Origin: G020354785 sp964521285 | GTDB taxonomy: Bacteria > Bacteroidota > Bacteroidia > Bacteroidales > UBA10428 | Assembly (NCBI GenBank): GCA_964521285.1 | Contig: CAZFQS010000027.1 | Span: 1 to 41,897 of the forward strand | Direction of reading: 5' to 3' | DNA length: 41,897 nucleotides | Shown: in pieces, positions 16,279 through 25,111 of the stretch | Layout of the letters: the number at the start of each line of letters is the position of its first letter | Numbering within the stretch: the stretch's first letter is position 1 | Notes under the pieces: model-generated | The model's input: only the letters and a program-made list of their open reading frames with translations | The model's database searches: none | What the model was told of the DNA's origin: nothing | Made by a program: the position numbers and the translations under genes

Positions 16279-17712
16279 TCATTTATACCATTTCTGGTTG
16301 GCAATCATTAATGCTTCCTGAACCGTTATTCGTATACCGTCGTTATAGGCTGAGACAAAGGCATCATCAATATCAGTATTATCCCAGATATTAACCCTGT
16401 AATCCCTGGCTTCTTTATATACCTGGAATGAACCCACAGAATATTTTAACCAGCCTTCATGATACTCTTTTCTTACTTCCTTATCAAGGTTATACTTCCT
16501 GAAATAACGTTTAATATCAACCGGTTTATGACCTGCAGCAAGCTGAACCCTGTAATACACGCCAGATTCCGGTTCCAGTACATAGGACAGATCACGCTTG
16601 AACTTATATTCACTGGTCCTGATGCTTTTTGGTTTTGTTACTTTCTGTCTGACCTGTTCTTCCGGTTCTTTGTATTCTGATTTTTTGTCTTCTGGTTCTA
16701 TATCTACTGGTTCTTCCTTTATTTCCGGCTCCGGAATAATCTCCGGTTCCTTTTGTTCTGCTTCAGCCAATAGCGCGGGTGGTTGAGTTTTAAGTTCTTC
16801 GAGAATATTCTGTAACTGCTCATCAGTAATAGATGCTAAATCCAAATCTTTTTCAATAACATCAATAACTATTGTTTTTTCATCAACAAGGTAAGAAAAT
16901 TTGCCACTTATAAGGGGCAGCGCTTGTGTTTCATCATTCTGGGGGATAAGCTTATAAGACACCAAATAATATGGTTCCGATGGCAGGTTCATCCACAGAA
17001 ATTTTGCTTTCTGGTTTTTAAATGTGAAAATTCCGTCTTTATTGTCTATATCAACAGCCGTAAAGCCAGTAGGAACAGTTTCTTCAATTTTAGCAAACTT
17101 CTGTTTATTTCCTTTATTCACCAGCAGGTTTACAATATATTCTGTACCTGCTGCATTTAAAAATGGTCTTTGTCTTATACAGGCAATATTTTCAGATACA
17201 GTAGAGATCGGAGGAATATATTGTATAACTTTTTCTTCAAATTCATTTATATCAACTATAAGATTAGGATCGATTGTGGGAGACGGATTAATTGTAATTG
17301 ATTGTGAGACAGGTGATACGGATCTCCTTTCATTATTGTCAATATATGAGAACGTTCCCCCAATGGAGAATGTACCTTTTAGCCTTTCATCTACTTTTAT
17401 TTTATATGCAAAAGTAAACTCATCATCATCGGGAAGTTTCAGCCAAATCATCCTTACCCTTTTATCCTCAAATGAAAAATCTGCGTTTGATGATAAGTAA
17501 GAATGGGCTGTAAGTCCGGCGGGAATCATTTGTTGAAATCGCGAAAAGCTTTCAACATCGCCTTTATTAACAGTTACCCTGACTTCAAACTCAGTGCCTG
17601 CTGTGACTTTCGCGGGAACATCCAATTTAACCGAGACATTTGAAGTCTGAACTCGACTGATAAAAAACACTGTCAGTATAGAGAAGTATGTAATAAGTAA
17701 TTTAAACATCAA
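16279..17712 (-). CDS. Exported protein with a duplicated beta-sandwich-like domain and C-terminal SPOR-like domain
   Basis: An N-terminal signal or anchor (about 3-20) is followed by two copies of one domain, at 35-125 and 185-285. The alignable blocks include AGTEFEVRVTVNKG against AGTEYIVNLLVNKG, IPAGLTA against VPTGFTA, and FSYID against FSYLVD. A Glu/Pro/Lys-rich linker (310-365) then leads to a SPOR-like domain at 385-470 beginning YYRVQLAAGHKP. SPOR domains bind denuded glycan strands at division sites or wherever amidases have acted. The sandwich repeats look like adhesion or cohesin/BatD-type folds, but I cannot name the family. Its neighbour is a barrel with calcium motifs, so a peptidoglycan-to-outer-membrane link is possible. 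Confidence 0.75.
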   Translation of the reverse strand: MMFKLLITYFSILTVFFISRVQTSNVSVKLDVPAKVTAGTEFEVRVTVNKGDVESFSRFQQMIPAGLTAHSYLSSNADFSFEDKRVRMIWLKLPDDDEFTFAYKIKVDERLKGTFSIGGTFSYIDNNERRSVSPVSQSITINPSPTIDPNLIVDINEFEEKVIQYIPPISTVSENIACIRQRPFLNAAGTEYIVNLLVNKGNKQKFAKIEETVPTGFTAVDIDNKDGIFTFKNQKAKFLWMNLPSEPYYLVSYKLIPQNDETQALPLISGKFSYLVDEKTIVIDVIEKDLDLASITDEQLQNILEELKTQPPALLAEAEQKEPEIIPEPEIKEEPVDIEPEDKKSEYKEPEEQVRQKVTKPKSIRTSEYKFKRDLSYVLEPESGVYYRVQLAAGHKPVDIKRYFRKYNLDKEVRKEYHEGWLKYSVGSFQVYKEARDYRVNIWDNTDIDDAFVSAYNDGIRITVQEALMIANQKWYK

Positions 17713-17843
17713 ATTATTGTTTTATTGGAAGTTAAAAATAGTCAATTAGAATATTAATAGCAACATGTTTTTAATACTAATTGTTAATAACCATTATTTG
17801 TGATATTGAATTTTAGATATTTATATCTGTTAATTAAAATATA

Positions 17844-18572
17844 CTAAAAATTCGGACTCAGCAAGTATTTCGAATAGAAAGCATCAATATGTTTAACAGC
17901 TTCGCCAGCTGTATCAACGATAGTAAACAGATCCAAATCATCAAGACTAATATTTTCTTCTTCCTTAAGCATTACGTTTTTTATCCAGTCTATAAGCCCC
18001 TTCCAGTATTCGCTTCCAATGAGTATTATGGGGAATTTTCCGATTTTTTCAGTCTGTATAAGGGTAAGAGCCTCAAATAACTCGTCAAATGTGCCAAATC
18101 CCCCTGGAAGTACAATAAATCCCTGTGCATATTTCATAAACATCACTTTTCTTACGAAGAAATGATCGAATGTTATCAACTTGTCAGAATCAATAAAAAA
18201 ATTAGGTTCCTGTTCATAAGGAAGGTCGATATTTATACCAACTGATCTGCCTTTACCCCTTTTTGCTCCGAGGTTTGCCGCTTCCATAATACCCGGGCCT
18301 CCCCCTGTTATTACTCCATAGCCTTGCTGTGTTAGCTTGTAAGCAATCTCTTCGGCCATAATATAATATTTTGTTTGTGGCAGAGTTCTTGCTGAACCAA
18401 AAATTGATACGCAGGGGCCAATTCTTGCCAGCTTTTCAAAACCTTCAACAAATTCAGACATTATTTTAAAAATATTCCAGCTATCTGATGTCTTTATTTC
18501 GTTCCAGTTTTTTTTCTTAAAGGCCCTTTTTATCTTCTCTTCATTCCCTGATAATTTCTTTAATTTGTTCAT
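17844..18572 (-). CDS. LOG-family protein (TIGR00730, Rossmann-fold nucleotide-binding)
   Basis: A cytosolic protein of the LOG/lysine decarboxylase-like family; characterised members release free cytokinin-type or other bases from nucleotide 5'-monophosphates (phosphoribohydrolase). GGGPGIMEAANLGAKRGKG and PGGFGTFDELFEALTLIQ are the diagnostic motifs, the latter being PGGxGTxxE with its catalytic Glu. CVSIFGSARTLPQ opens the Rossmann fold. The length of 242 includes an N-terminal extension of about 50 residues over minimal LOG proteins, as in several Bacteroidota copies. It lies downstream of uvrA on the same strand with a 175-bp gap. The true substrate is unknown. Confidence 0.9.
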   Translation of the reverse strand: MNKLKKLSGNEEKIKRAFKKKNWNEIKTSDSWNIFKIMSEFVEGFEKLARIGPCVSIFGSARTLPQTKYYIMAEEIAYKLTQQGYGVITGGGPGIMEAANLGAKRGKGRSVGINIDLPYEQEPNFFIDSDKLITFDHFFVRKVMFMKYAQGFIVLPGGFGTFDELFEALTLIQTEKIGKFPIILIGSEYWKGLIDWIKNVMLKEEENISLDDLDLFTIVDTAGEAVKHIDAFYSKYLLSPNF

Positions 18573-18747
18573 TGCCAGATTATTAAGTTGTTTAAAATTA
18601 CATCCTGTATTGCTATAACTCCGAAAATGTTATAATCTAAATACAATTACGATAATTTATATAAAAATGTTTTAAAATTTTGATATACACGTGTTTCCAA
18701 TTCAGGAGCTGGCTTTAATTATTTTTTAAATTTGCGAAATTATGTTC

Positions 18748-21600
18748 TTATGAATACAATTCCTTTTTAAGAAATTCGGCTGTATAACTATTTTTATTTT
18801 TACAAATATCTTCAGGTGTCCCGCAGCAAATAATTTCTCCTCCCTTCATCCCTCCATCTTTTCCCATGTCGATTATATGGTCTGCCACTTTAATTACTTC
18901 CATATTATGTTCGATAACAATTATTGTATTTCCTTTATCAACAAGGCGGTTCAATACTTCAAGCAAAACCCTGACATCCTCGAAGTGTAGCCCCGTGGTA
19001 GGTTCATCCAAAATATATATAGTATTCCCTGTATCGCGTTTTGACAATTCGGCAGCCAGTTTAATACGTTGTGATTCGCCTCCCGAGAGAGTCGTTGAAG
19101 ATTGCCCGAGAGTCAGATAACCAAGTCCTACCTGCTTAAGAGTCTTGAGTTTCTTAAGAATTGAAGGGATATTCTCAAAGAATTCAACAGCTGTATTTAT
19201 TGTCATTTCAAGTACATCGCTGATTGACATTCCCTTGTATCTTATTTCAAGTGTTTCGCGGTTGTATCGCTTACCATTGCAATCATTACATTCGACATAA
19301 ACATCAGGCAGAAAATTCATTTCAATAGTCTGAACACCAGCACCCTGACATGTCTCACATCTGCCACCTTTGACGTTGAATGAAAACCGGCCAACTTTAT
19401 AGCCTCTAATCTTTGATTCCCGGGTTTGTGCAAATAATTTTCTGATATCTGAAAATACTCCTGTATAAGTTGCAGGATTTGACCTGGGAGTTTTGCCTAT
19501 GGGAGCCTGACTCACTTCTATTACTTTATCAATATTTTTAACACCTTCAATGGATTTATATGGTAAAGATTCTTTATTTGAGTGATAAAAATATTTGCTA
19601 AGAACCGGATATAAAGTCTCATTTACCAGTGATGATTTGCCACTGCCTGAAACACCAGTAATGCAAATAAATTTACCCAGAGGAAATTCAACATTTATGT
19701 TTTTTAAATTATTACCTGAAGCTCCTTTTAAGATTACAGATTTACCTCTGCCTGATCGCCTGTTACCAGGTACCGGAATTTTCTTTTCGTTTCTCAGGTA
19801 TTTTGCTGTTAATGTGTTACTTTGCATTAATTGTTGAGGGGATCCGTAAGCTATTACTTCTCCTCCATGTCTTCCTGCAAACGGACCAAGATCAATAATA
19901 TGGTCTGCAGACATTATCATTTCTTTATCATGCTCAACCACTATAATTGAATTATTGGCGTCTCTCAGTTCTTTCAGGGCATTTATTAATTTTCTGTTAT
20001 CGCGCTGGTGCAGTCCAATACTGGGCTCATCAAGAATATATAGAACATTAACTAATTGAGAGCCAATTTGAGTGGCAAGTCTTATCCTCTGACTCTCTCC
20101 GCCTGATAAACTTCTGGCGCTTCTGTTCAGTGACAGATAATTTAATCCGACATCAAGAAGAAAGCTTATCCTCGAACGTAATTCTTTTAATATTTCACTT
20201 GCAATTTTCTTTTCCTTTTCAGACAAGTACTTTTCGACATTGTTTAACCACTGTGCCAGTTCACTAATATCCATAGATGCCAGTTGTGAAATATTTTTAT
20301 TGTGTATCCTGAAGTAAAGGGATTCTTTCTTTAATCTGGTACCATTACATTCAGGGCAGGTAATTTCTTTAACAAATTGCTGAACCCATGTATTCTGATT
20401 CTTTACATTATTTCCATTCTGGTAACCTGCGATATAGTTTACTACACCTTCAAAGCTAAGGAAGTAATTAGAGGATGTCCCCAGTGGGGTATTTTCAAGT
20501 TTAAATGTTTCCTCAGAGCCGTATAGTAAAACATTAAGCCCATCTTCAGGAATTTCTTTAATGGGAGTATTTAAGGTGAATTTATACTTTCTGGCAATTG
20601 CTTCGATCTGCCAGAAAATAAGCGAATTTTTATATGTGCCCAGAGGCTGGATCCCTCCTTTTTTGATACTTAAATCGGGATTTGGGATGATTTTAGTTAA
20701 ATCAATTTCATTAATTTTTCCCAGTCCGTTACATCTGCTACATGCTCCGTGAGGTGAGTTAAATGAAAAGGAATGAGGGGCCGGTTCGTTATATGATATA
20801 CCGGTTGTCGGACACATTAATTTTTTACTTAAATACCGCGCTTCGTTTTTATCTACATCTAAAATCATTATTACGCCTTTACCCTGCTGCATAGCTATAG
20901 AAAGAGAGCTTTTAAGGCGGTTTTTATCAATTTCGGAGATTAATAGCTTATCTACAACAATTTCGATATTGTGGGATTTGTAACGGTCAACCTTTAGTCC
21001 GTATCTTAATTCAGTGATTTTACCGTCAATTCTTACATTTAGAAAGCCTTTTTTCCTTATCTGTTCAAATAGTTCCTTATAGTGCCCTTTTCTGCCTTCT
21101 ACTATGGGAGCAAGAATTATTATCTTCCTGTCTGTGAATTTTTCTAAAATAAGGTTTATTATTTTCTCATCGGTATACCTAACCATCTTTTCATCGGTCA
21201 TATAAGAATAAGCCACTCCAATCCTTGCATAAAGTAATCGTAAAAAATCATATATTTCAGTAATTGTCCCGACTGTAGATCTCGGGTTTTTACTTGTTGC
21301 TTTTTGTTCAATAGATATTACAGGACTTAAGCCTGTAATTTTATCCACATCCGGGCGTTCCATATTTCCAAGAAATTGTCTGGCATAAGCTGAAAGAGTT
21401 TCAAAAAATCGCCTCTGCCCCTCGGCATAAATTGTGTCAAATGCCAGTGATGATTTGCCGCTTCCGCTTAAACCAGTGATTACAGTGAATTTTTTTCTTG
21501 GTATCCTGACATCAATATTTTTCAGGTTATGAACACGTGCAGCAATGACATTAATCTGGTCATCGGATTCAATTATATCATATGTTTTTTCTTTATTCAA
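18748..21600 (-). CDS. uvrA: Excinuclease ABC subunit A
   Basis: The DNA damage sensor of nucleotide excision repair; it loads UvrB on lesions. Two ABC ATPase modules are complete, with Walker A loops TGLSGSGKSSLAF and TGVSGSGKSSLVN, both signature motifs (SLSGGESQRIRLATQ and TLSGGESQRIKLAAE), and Walker B regions ending ILDEPSIGLHQRD and ILDEPTTGLHFED. The C-terminal zinc module CETCQGAG...CNDCNGKRYN is intact. The first zinc module reads CPTTG...CSRCNG, so its second Cys is missing, a pattern I recall as normal in this phylum. The length of 950 is standard. A -7 box lies shortly upstream. The LOG-family gene follows. Confidence 0.98.
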   Translation of the reverse strand: MNKEKTYDIIESDDQINVIAARVHNLKNIDVRIPRKKFTVITGLSGSGKSSLAFDTIYAEGQRRFFETLSAYARQFLGNMERPDVDKITGLSPVISIEQKATSKNPRSTVGTITEIYDFLRLLYARIGVAYSYMTDEKMVRYTDEKIINLILEKFTDRKIIILAPIVEGRKGHYKELFEQIRKKGFLNVRIDGKITELRYGLKVDRYKSHNIEIVVDKLLISEIDKNRLKSSLSIAMQQGKGVIMILDVDKNEARYLSKKLMCPTTGISYNEPAPHSFSFNSPHGACSRCNGLGKINEIDLTKIIPNPDLSIKKGGIQPLGTYKNSLIFWQIEAIARKYKFTLNTPIKEIPEDGLNVLLYGSEETFKLENTPLGTSSNYFLSFEGVVNYIAGYQNGNNVKNQNTWVQQFVKEITCPECNGTRLKKESLYFRIHNKNISQLASMDISELAQWLNNVEKYLSEKEKKIASEILKELRSRISFLLDVGLNYLSLNRSARSLSGGESQRIRLATQIGSQLVNVLYILDEPSIGLHQRDNRKLINALKELRDANNSIIVVEHDKEMIMSADHIIDLGPFAGRHGGEVIAYGSPQQLMQSNTLTAKYLRNEKKIPVPGNRRSGRGKSVILKGASGNNLKNINVEFPLGKFICITGVSGSGKSSLVNETLYPVLSKYFYHSNKESLPYKSIEGVKNIDKVIEVSQAPIGKTPRSNPATYTGVFSDIRKLFAQTRESKIRGYKVGRFSFNVKGGRCETCQGAGVQTIEMNFLPDVYVECNDCNGKRYNRETLEIRYKGMSISDVLEMTINTAVEFFENIPSILKKLKTLKQVGLGYLTLGQSSTTLSGGESQRIKLAAELSKRDTGNTIYILDEPTTGLHFEDVRVLLEVLNRLVDKGNTIIVIEHNMEVIKVADHIIDMGKDGGMKGGEIICCGTPEDICKNKNSYTAEFLKKELYS

Positions 21601-21625
21601 TAATTATTGTCTGTTACAGAAAATA

Positions 21626-21633
21626 CAAATGTA
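21626..21633 (-). promoter_or_regulatory. Candidate -7 box (TACATTTG) for uvrA
   Basis: On the minus strand the exact TAnnTTTG box ends 25 bp before the uvrA ATG, a position consistent with a leader of about 20 nt. A matching -33 TTTG is not seen at the ideal spacing. No LexA-like site was recognised nearby. Confidence 0.4.
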
Positions 21634-21702
21634 ATACTAAAGTATCCTTTTGCCGTTACTGATATTTCAATTAATAATAAAATTGTTCTGTGAAAGTACT
21701 AT

Positions 21703-22692
21703 TTAATTGTTATCTTCTGGATTCATTAATCCGGAGTAATTTCTGAAACCCTTTTCTGGAATTTTAATTTTATAGACTTTCCTGTTTTTATTAGACAGGT
21801 AATTTTCACGAAGCCACGGATTTAAATATTTTAGTATCTTGTAATTTGTTGAGTGTAATTCTGCATATTTTGCTATATCTGTGATAGCTGAATCCACTTC
21901 AACTGAATAATACGGTATTTCCGGATATAAATCATCTTCATCAAAATGAAAACCGTATTCTGCAGGATTTGATAAAACAAGTTTCAGAGCCAGGACTCTG
22001 AAAATATATCTGGCGGTTTCCTCGTCCAACAGTAAATCATAATAATTGTCCTGTTTTTGTCTTTCAATTTGTCTGTCAATTCCCCTGACACCCGCATTAA
22101 ATGAAGCAGCAGCCAGGGTCCAGTTACCATATTTTGCATATGATTCTTTAAAGAATTTGCAGGCCGCTATTGTTGACTTTTCAAGATGGTATCTTTCATC
22201 TACTTCTTTTGAAACTTCAAGTCCGTTTTCTTTAGCCGTTTCTTCCAGTAACTGCCAGAAACCGGCTGCCCTTTTTGGAGAAACAGCATTTGATAAACCG
22301 CTTTCTGCAATAGCCAGATACTTGAAATCATCAGGGATATTATTTTTTTTAAGTATTTTTTCTATAACCGGAAAATATCTGTTAGCTTTTTTTATGTTTA
22401 AAAATGTCTGCGAATGCCAGTAAGTGTTAATTAGTAATTCCATATCAAGACCTTCCCGGGTATCAAAATTTTCAACAGGGACCCTTTCTCCTGCAAATTC
22501 AAGATTTTCAGGAATCCTGATGGCCTTTACACCGTAAAAATATTCCGGGTTATTATTGGCTGATTCACCAGTTGAACCTGTAAAACTCTGAATAACCAGA
22601 ACCAAGCCCGCCATGATTATAAATATAATAATGTATACTATTCCCGGGGAAATAATTGAGCCATTAATCTTTATTTCTATGTTTTTTTTCAC
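21703..22692 (-). CDS. Lytic transglycosylase (SLT domain, MltD-like)
   Basis: Cleaves the MurNAc-GlcNAc bond of peptidoglycan to form 1,6-anhydro ends, probably in the periplasm, held by an N-terminal TM anchor (about 17-37). The SLT domain runs from about 108 to 235, with catalytic Glu130 in YLAIAESGLSN and the downstream motifs AAGFWQLLEETAKENGL, AACKFFKESYAKYGNWTLAAASFNAG and ETARYIFRVLAL. The C-terminal 80 residues include VDSAITDIAKYAELHSTNYKILKYLNPWL, which reads like one LysM-type glycan-binding repeat. That order is MltD-like but with a single degenerate LysM. It lies downstream of an AT-rich 265-bp spacer and upstream of uvrA, same strand. Confidence 0.9.
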   Translation of the reverse strand: MKKNIEIKINGSIISPGIVYIIIFIIMAGLVLVIQSFTGSTGESANNNPEYFYGVKAIRIPENLEFAGERVPVENFDTREGLDMELLINTYWHSQTFLNIKKANRYFPVIEKILKKNNIPDDFKYLAIAESGLSNAVSPKRAAGFWQLLEETAKENGLEVSKEVDERYHLEKSTIAACKFFKESYAKYGNWTLAAASFNAGVRGIDRQIERQKQDNYYDLLLDEETARYIFRVLALKLVLSNPAEYGFHFDEDDLYPEIPYYSVEVDSAITDIAKYAELHSTNYKILKYLNPWLRENYLSNKNRKVYKIKIPEKGFRNYSGLMNPEDNN

Positions 22693-22735
22693 AATTCTGT
22701 TGTATAAGTTATCTGCCCTTAATAAAACAGGGCAA

Positions 22736-22743
22736 CAAAATTA
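22736..22743 (-). promoter_or_regulatory. Candidate -7 box (TAATTTTG) for the transglycosylase gene
   Basis: An exact TAnnTTTG match on the minus strand lies 43 bp upstream of the start codon, in the long spacer. The predicted leader would contain a small GCCCT/AGGGC hairpin (22714-22733). No -33 element is seen at the right spacing. Confidence 0.35.
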
Positions 22744-22957
22744 AGTAATTTATATAGATTTTTTCAGTATCAGTTTTTAACAATAACAAAAAATGCTGTT
22801 TAAAGTTTTGCCGTTTAAATTATTTGATGATTTTTTGATTTGTTGATTATTATACTGTTCTATTGTTGAATTGTTACACTGCTGTGAACTTATTACATGT
22901 TTTTCCTTAAATTACTTGATGATTTGGAGATTTAAACGAGATGTCAGGTTTCAGGCA

Positions 22958-24346
22958 TTAAAAAACATAGCTTATGCCGGTAAAAATGCCAAGAGAGTAA
23001 GGATGGATATTGTATGAAGGATTTTTAACTATGGGATTAATATAATATTTAAATCTTGGTTCAATATTTAACATTAATTTTGATAAAACAGGATATTCTA
23101 TTCCTATACCTATTGAACCACTATAATTCATGTTATTAACATTAACATTCTCCGGAAATTTGTTATTCATGTTATCATAATCAAGATAAATATCATTTCC
23201 TATGAGAAAATGAGTACTAATGCCACTTAAAACATTAAGGTCTATTTTCCTGTCTATTATCTTGTATTTAATGATAAGGGGAATCTCAAGATACTCGAAA
23301 TACTGTGTGGCTGTTGCATCGACATTAATATCTGTAGTATTCTGTTGAGCAAAATATCTTAATTCGTTACTGTTTTCCGCGTTGTCATTCGCAGGCTGAT
23401 TGAATTTCAATAAATCATTATCACTACTGGAAACAGTACCTATGGATTGTGCAATTAATACATTAGTGGTACTTTCATCCGGGGTATTATCCCATGCCGC
23501 TTCAGGAGTATCGCTGGTAAATACATTTACTGCGTCAGTTTGTTGCCCGTATTTTGAATAATATATACCTGACTGGATAGAAAGTCTTTTACCCGGTGAC
23601 ATGGCAACATTTAAACCCATTGCATAAGTAATAATTCCTGATTCTTTTGAATTTATCTGATCCTTAACATAGCTGTCCAGGTAATCGGAAGATACATTCC
23701 TGTATGAATAAACAGGAGCTAACTGGCCTCCTATAGCCCATTTACTTCCACCTGATTTGCTGTCAGTATAACTAATTTCCTCTTCCGTAATATTGCCGGT
23801 ATACACAAGGTTTTCATCTGCAGGCTTCGTCCTTATCCTTTCTGCAATCTTAATATCTTCTGCATGTGTATTGTCAATTTTGCCAGCAATAATACTTTTT
23901 ATTCTTGATAAAATATTCCTGGATTTATAATTGTCTGTTTCTGATGATTGTTCCCCTGTTATACTCTTGGTTAAGCCGGGTTCATAGGTCTTTTCCGGGG
24001 CAGTAATTATTTTACTTTCAGCAGTTGTTTCATATTTTTTTACCAGAAGTGGTTCTTTTTTACCGGGTGATGTTATGGCTTTTTCTTTTACCTGTTCATC
24101 TGCTTGTTCAGTTGACTCAGTTAATATTTCAGAGGAATCTTTATTTAAGAAATAATATCCCAGTCCCAGGGCAACAATCAAGGTTATTCCTGCAGCAACC
24201 CGGCTCATAAACAATACAAGTGTTCTTTTCTTTTTGCGGCCAAGTTTTTCAGAAATATTATCCCATACTACTGTTCCGGGATTATCTTCATAATTTTCCA
24301 GTCTTTTCTTAAAAAACCTGTCTATATTTTCACTTTTTGCATTCAT
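22958..24346 (-). CDS. Inner-membrane-anchored protein with C-terminal outer-membrane beta-barrel, partner of the ECF sigma factor
   Basis: The cytosolic N-terminus (about 1-45: RFFKKRLENYEDNPGTVVWD, then NISEKLGRKKKR) resembles the short sigma-interacting segments of Bacteroidota anti-sigma-like proteins. One TM helix follows (48-67), then about 130 polar periplasmic residues, then strands from KWAIGGQLAPVYSYRN (about 204) to the terminal aromatic F462. These read as a PorT-type outer-membrane barrel (GLNVAMSPGKRLSIQSGIYY, SGIGIGIEYPVLSKLMLNIE). There is no signal peptide. The start lies 4 bp after the sigma stop, so translation is probably coupled. A plausible role is anti-sigma factor or envelope-state sensor for that sigma. 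Whether one chain truly spans both membranes is unproven. Confidence 0.8.
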   Translation of the reverse strand: MNAKSENIDRFFKKRLENYEDNPGTVVWDNISEKLGRKKKRTLVLFMSRVAAGITLIVALGLGYYFLNKDSSEILTESTEQADEQVKEKAITSPGKKEPLLVKKYETTAESKIITAPEKTYEPGLTKSITGEQSSETDNYKSRNILSRIKSIIAGKIDNTHAEDIKIAERIRTKPADENLVYTGNITEEEISYTDSKSGGSKWAIGGQLAPVYSYRNVSSDYLDSYVKDQINSKESGIITYAMGLNVAMSPGKRLSIQSGIYYSKYGQQTDAVNVFTSDTPEAAWDNTPDESTTNVLIAQSIGTVSSSDNDLLKFNQPANDNAENSNELRYFAQQNTTDINVDATATQYFEYLEIPLIIKYKIIDRKIDLNVLSGISTHFLIGNDIYLDYDNMNNKFPENVNVNNMNYSGSIGIGIEYPVLSKLMLNIEPRFKYYINPIVKNPSYNIHPYSLGIFTGISYVF

Positions 24347-24350
24347 AAAT

Positions 24351-24944
24351 TCAATTTATTTGAATCAGTGTCTTATAGTACTTGTTAATTTTATCCTGTA
24401 AAATTGCCCGTGCCCGTGACAAATTTGATTTTGAAGTACCTTCAGAAATATTCAGCATTTCACCGATTTCTTTATGTGAATATCCTTCAATAGCATAAAG
24501 GTTAAATACCAACCTGTACCTTGGCGAAAGTTCCTGAACAAATTTCAGTAATTCTTTTACCGAGATATCGACTGTAATATTATCACTTCCTTTCCTGTCC
24601 ACTTCTTTATAGTTATCGTTAATGTCAACCATCTGATATTTTGTTCTGAACCTTTCCAATGCCGTATTTACTATTATTTTTCTAATCCACCCCTCAAAGG
24701 AACCTCTAAATTTAAACTGGTTAATTTTTTCATAAATTTTTAAAAATCCATCATGCAAAATATCCTGTGCATCATCATAGTTCCCTGCGTACCTTAAACA
24801 AATCCCGAACATCTTAGTTTTAAACATTTCATACAATTCCTTTTGCGCCCTGGGATCACGTTCCTGGCAGCCATATATTATTTTATTTAGCTTATCAACC
24901 AACCTTAATGAGAGAGTTTTATTAAAAAATTTATAACATTGCAA
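24351..24944 (-). CDS. ECF-type RNA polymerase sigma factor
   Basis: An alternative sigma factor directing RNA polymerase to envelope or stress promoters. Region 2 is clear from QERDPRAQKELYEMFKTKMF through YAGNYDDAQDILHDGFLKIY to FRGSFEGWIRKIIVNTALERFR. Region 4 is LSPRYRLVFNLYAIEGYSHK, then EIGEMLNISEGTSKSNLSRARAILQDKI, with the HTH that reads -35 elements. No regions 1 or 3, as expected for ECF. There is no ATG start: the longest reading begins with TTG at 24944, while a TTG at 24902 (before VDKLNKIIYG) fits family N-termini better. The barrel gene follows by 4 bp. The serpin gene is divergent. Confidence 0.93.
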   Translation of the reverse strand: MQCYKFFNKTLSLRLVDKLNKIIYGCQERDPRAQKELYEMFKTKMFGICLRYAGNYDDAQDILHDGFLKIYEKINQFKFRGSFEGWIRKIIVNTALERFRTKYQMVDINDNYKEVDRKGSDNITVDISVKELLKFVQELSPRYRLVFNLYAIEGYSHKEIGEMLNISEGTSKSNLSRARAILQDKINKYYKTLIQIN

Positions 24945-25013
24945 ACGAATGCTCTTATCTTTATCCTGTAACAGGCGCCAACTGATAGATGCACTATGTA
25001 TTAAAAGGTTGCG

Positions 25014-25044
25014 TTTGGGTCAGAAAAAAAACGCGTTAATTAAG
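25014..25044 (+). promoter_or_regulatory. Weak promoter-like pair before the serpin
   Basis: TTTG (25014-25017) is followed at exactly 19 bp by TAATTAAG (25037-25044), which matches five of the six fixed positions of TAnnTTTG loosely (TA..T..G). Spacing is right but the -7 box is poor. The same spacer must also hold the promoter of the divergent sigma gene, and an ECF-type site could be hidden here. Confidence 0.25.
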
Positions 25045-25111
25045 CAACCATTAGTCAGCTAATTACATCTGATAAATAACAAGATAATTCAAACCAAAAA
25101 TTACTATAAAA

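Noticed and set aside
19340..21000. Loss of a zinc module in UvrA as a sign of a defective gene
   Set aside because: The first zinc module lacks a Cys (CPTTG), but both ATPase modules and the C-terminal zinc module are intact and this variant seems normal for the phylum.
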